Notes under the pieces: model-generated
Told to the model about the DNA's origin: nothing
Database searches by the model: none
The model's input: the letters and a program-made list of their open reading frames with translations, nothing else
Part shown: piece by piece, positions 62,382 through 64,000 of the stretch
Position numbering within the stretch: position 1 is the stretch's first letter
How the letters are laid out: each line of letters starts with the position of its first letter
Source of the DNA: CAZABC01 sp964483405
Lineage (GTDB): Bacteria > Chloroflexota > Limnocylindria > Limnocylindrales > CSP1-4
Direction: 5' to 3'
NCBI GenBank assembly: GCA_964483405.1
Contig: CAZABC010000008.1
Coordinates: forward strand, 1 to 64,000
Length of the DNA stretch: 64,000 nucleotides
Position numbers and translations under genes: made by a program

Positions 62382-63062
62382 ATGAGCGTCGTCCGCCATC
62401 CTGCCGCCATGCCGGCTCGGACCCATCGGACGTCGATCGCGACCGCACGCGCGCAGGCCGACCTGGCGACCGCGGCCCAGGAGCTGCGCGCCGCCCGGAT
62501 CGACATCGGCCTGAGCCAGGCCGACGTCGCGCGGGCAGTTCGGCTCTCGGGCTCGCAGGTCAGTCGGATCGAGCGCGGGCTCGCCTCGACCGTCAGCCTC
62601 GCGACGCTCGGTCGGATCGGCGCGGTGGTCGGCATTGAGGTCCGGCTGCGCGCCTTCCCGTCCGGTTCCCCGCTTCGCGATCGCGCCCATCTCGAGCTGC
62701 TCGCGCGGCTCCGTCGGTCGGTCCATCCCGACCTCGCCTGGCGGACCGAGGTCCCGCTACCGATCCGCGGCGATCGGCGGGCATGGGACGCGACGATCTC
62801 GACACGCTCGTGGACGGTCGGGGTCGAGGCAGAGACGCGGCCGACCGACGTGCAGGCCCTCCTCCGCCGGCTGAACCTGAAGCGACGCGACGCCGGGGTC
62901 GACGCGGTGATCCTGCTGCTGGCGGCGACCCGCCACAACCGGGCCCTCATCCGGGCGCTCGACGAGACGCTCCGGGCGGCATTCCCGGTGCCCGGACCAG
63001 CGGCCCTCAGGCGGCTGGCGGCAGGTCAGGGGCCAGGTGGCAGCGCGATCATCCTCCTGTGA
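62382..63062 (+). CDS. XRE-family HTH protein with nuclease-like C-terminal domain
   Basis: A 226-residue protein. The N-terminal Cro/C1-type HTH is 'AQELRAARIDIGLSQADVARAVRLSGSQVSRIERGLASTVSLATLGRIGAVVGIEVRLRAF' (about residues 32-93). The C-terminal part ('HLELLARLRRSVHPDLAWRTEVPLPIRGDRRAWDATISTRSWTVGVEAETRPTDVQALLRRLNLKRRDAGVDAVILLLAATRHNRAL') has the strand and D...ExE pattern of PD-(D/E)XK restriction-like folds; that is inference from pattern only. Start taken as ATG 62382, with GGAG eight bases upstream; GTG 62370 is an alternative. No toxin or partner gene is adjacent. Confidence 0.78.
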   Translation: MSVVRHPAAMPARTHRTSIATARAQADLATAAQELRAARIDIGLSQADVARAVRLSGSQVSRIERGLASTVSLATLGRIGAVVGIEVRLRAFPSGSPLRDRAHLELLARLRRSVHPDLAWRTEVPLPIRGDRRAWDATISTRSWTVGVEAETRPTDVQALLRRLNLKRRDAGVDAVILLLAATRHNRALIRALDETLRAAFPVPGPAALRRLAAGQGPGGSAIILL

Positions 63063-63236
63063 CGAGGCCACGAGCGGGGCGAGGGCTGCGGTCGGCGCGG
63101 GGGCTTCGCGAGGGCTTCGCGGGAGCGCCGTCGCGAGGCAGCACGCGAGAGGCACCGGGTGCGGGTGCCGCGTAGGGGCCGCGTGAGAGCCGCGCGTGGG
63201 GGCCGCTTGGGGGGCAGGTGGCTCGCCGGGCCCTGC

Positions 63237-64000
63237 TCAGGCGACGGCACGGGCGGCCGTCGCGGGCACCCCCGTGCCGCCCAACACCCCGAGCACCCGC
63301 TCCGCCGCGGCCCGGCCCTGCGAGACGCAGTCGGGGATCCCGACGCCGCGGTACGGCGCTCCGGCGAGGAGGACGGTCGGCGCCGCGGCCGCCAGCGCGC
63401 GCTCGATGGCCGCGACCCGCTCGAGGTGCCCGACGGTGTAGCGCGGCATCGCCCCGCTCCAGCGCGCGACCCGGGCGAGCGACGGCTCGCCCCGCGCGCT
63501 GAGCGCCCGTGCGATGTCGGCCCGGGCCAGCGCGACGAGGGCCTGGTCGGACCCGGCGAGCGCCGGCCCGTCGGCGACGAAGGCCCGCAGGAGGACCGTG
63601 TCGTCCGGCGCCCGACCCGGCCACTTGCCCGACGAGATCGTGCAGGCGGCGATCCCGAGCGCCTCGTCGGCCGGCACGAGGAAGCCGTGCCCGACCGGTG
63701 GCGTCGCAAAGGCCGACCACGGGTAGGCGAGGGTGACGATGGCCGTCGAGCCGTGCGGGATGGCGCCGAGCAGGGCGGGCAGCTCGGGAGCCTGCGGTAC
63801 GACCGACCCGAGGATCGCGGCGGCGGCCGGGGCGGACGTCGTGACGACGACGGCGTCGGCGACGATGACCGAGCCATCGGAGAGGTGTGCGACGGTCCCG
63901 CCCGCGCGTCGCTCGAGCGAGGTCAGCGCGACGCCGGTCCGGATCTCGACGCCCGGCAGCGACCGGGCGGTCGCGGCGAGGACGTCGGTCAGCCGTCCCA
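63237..64000 (-). CDS. Protoporphyrinogen oxidase, C-terminal part (cut by window edge)
   Basis: The visible 254 codons match the end of oxygen-dependent or coproporphyrinogen-type HemY/HemG flavoproteins: 'GRLTDVLAATARSLPGVEIRTGVALTSLER', 'VADAVVVTTSAPAAAAILG', 'STAIVTLAYPWSAF', 'GFLVPADEALGIAACTISSGKWPGRAPDDTVLLRAFVAD' and the FAD-binding finish 'VLLAGAPYRGVGIPDCVSQGRAAAERVLGVLG'. The 5' end lies beyond base 64000. It supplies haem, which fits the cytochrome cluster next door. The substrate (protoporphyrinogen or coproporphyrinogen) cannot be told from this part. Confidence 0.93.
   Translation of the reverse strand, partial: GRLTDVLAATARSLPGVEIRTGVALTSLERRAGGTVAHLSDGSVIVADAVVVTTSAPAAAAILGSVVPQAPELPALLGAIPHGSTAIVTLAYPWSAFATPPVGHGFLVPADEALGIAACTISSGKWPGRAPDDTVLLRAFVADGPALAGSDQALVALARADIARALSARGEPSLARVARWSGAMPRYTVGHLERVAAIERALAAAAPTVLLAGAPYRGVGIPDCVSQGRAAAERVLGVLGGTGVPATAARAVA

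Overview
The window is very GC-rich (roughly 70 percent or more), almost fully coding, and contains two 100-N scaffold gaps (44539-44638 and 61930-62029), so it looks like a metagenome-derived or draft scaffold. The gene set suggests a Gram-positive-type or monoderm bacterium of the Chloroflexota, perhaps near the class Limnocylindria. The clues are a dcw cluster with small basic protein and no murC or murE, a LysM protein with the Cys-rich N-terminal pattern common in that phylum, a propionyl-CoA/methylmalonyl-CoA gene set, system II cytochrome c maturation, and Pro/Ser-rich secreted proteins. This placement is inference; no 16S or marker search was possible. Starts are ATG or GTG with many 4-base stop/start overlaps (ATGA, GTGA).

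Region 1 (1-17720, mostly minus strand) is the division and cell wall cluster. Read in its own direction it runs mraZ, rsmH, a 66-residue unknown, ftsL-like, PBP/ftsI, murF, mraY, murD, ftsW, murG, murB, ddl, ftsQ, small basic protein, ftsA, yjbQ-like, ftsZ (cut by the window edge). A clear promoter and three MraZ boxes precede mraZ. A convergent plus-strand surface-protein gene sits between yjbQ and ftsZ.

Region 2 (17721-20700) holds repeats, a LysM membrane protein, a small conserved-looking protein, RNase P RNA and a META-domain lipoprotein. Region 3 (20697-33840) is a central-carbon block: RNase H, sdhCDAB, the divergent sucCD, then methylmalonyl-CoA epimerase and mutase, biotin carrier, biotin carboxylase and carboxyltransferase. 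Together these connect propionyl-CoA to fumarate in either direction. TTTGCGCAAA palindromes precede both carboxylase transcription starts. Region 4 (33900-36000) is parAB with two DnaA boxes. Region 5 (36000-45340) has a secreted acidic protein, a UbiA prenyltransferase, a PlsC-like acyltransferase, a HAD phosphatase, and then a LiaF-like / PspC / histidine kinase / response regulator envelope-stress module.

Region 6 (45342-61734) is the most distinctive. It has a Rieske protein, two membrane TPR proteins, an NHL-repeat protein and four multihaem cytochromes c (6, 6, about 8 and 10 haem motifs). It also has the system II maturation genes ccdA, resB, ccsA and a TlpA-like thioredoxin. Two of the cytochrome genes share a 589-bp block that is identical base for base. 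This looks like a dedicated extracytoplasmic electron-transfer system built with its own haem-attachment machinery. After the second gap come an XRE-type regulator with a nuclease-like C-terminal domain and the 5'-truncated end of a protoporphyrinogen oxidase gene, which would supply haem.
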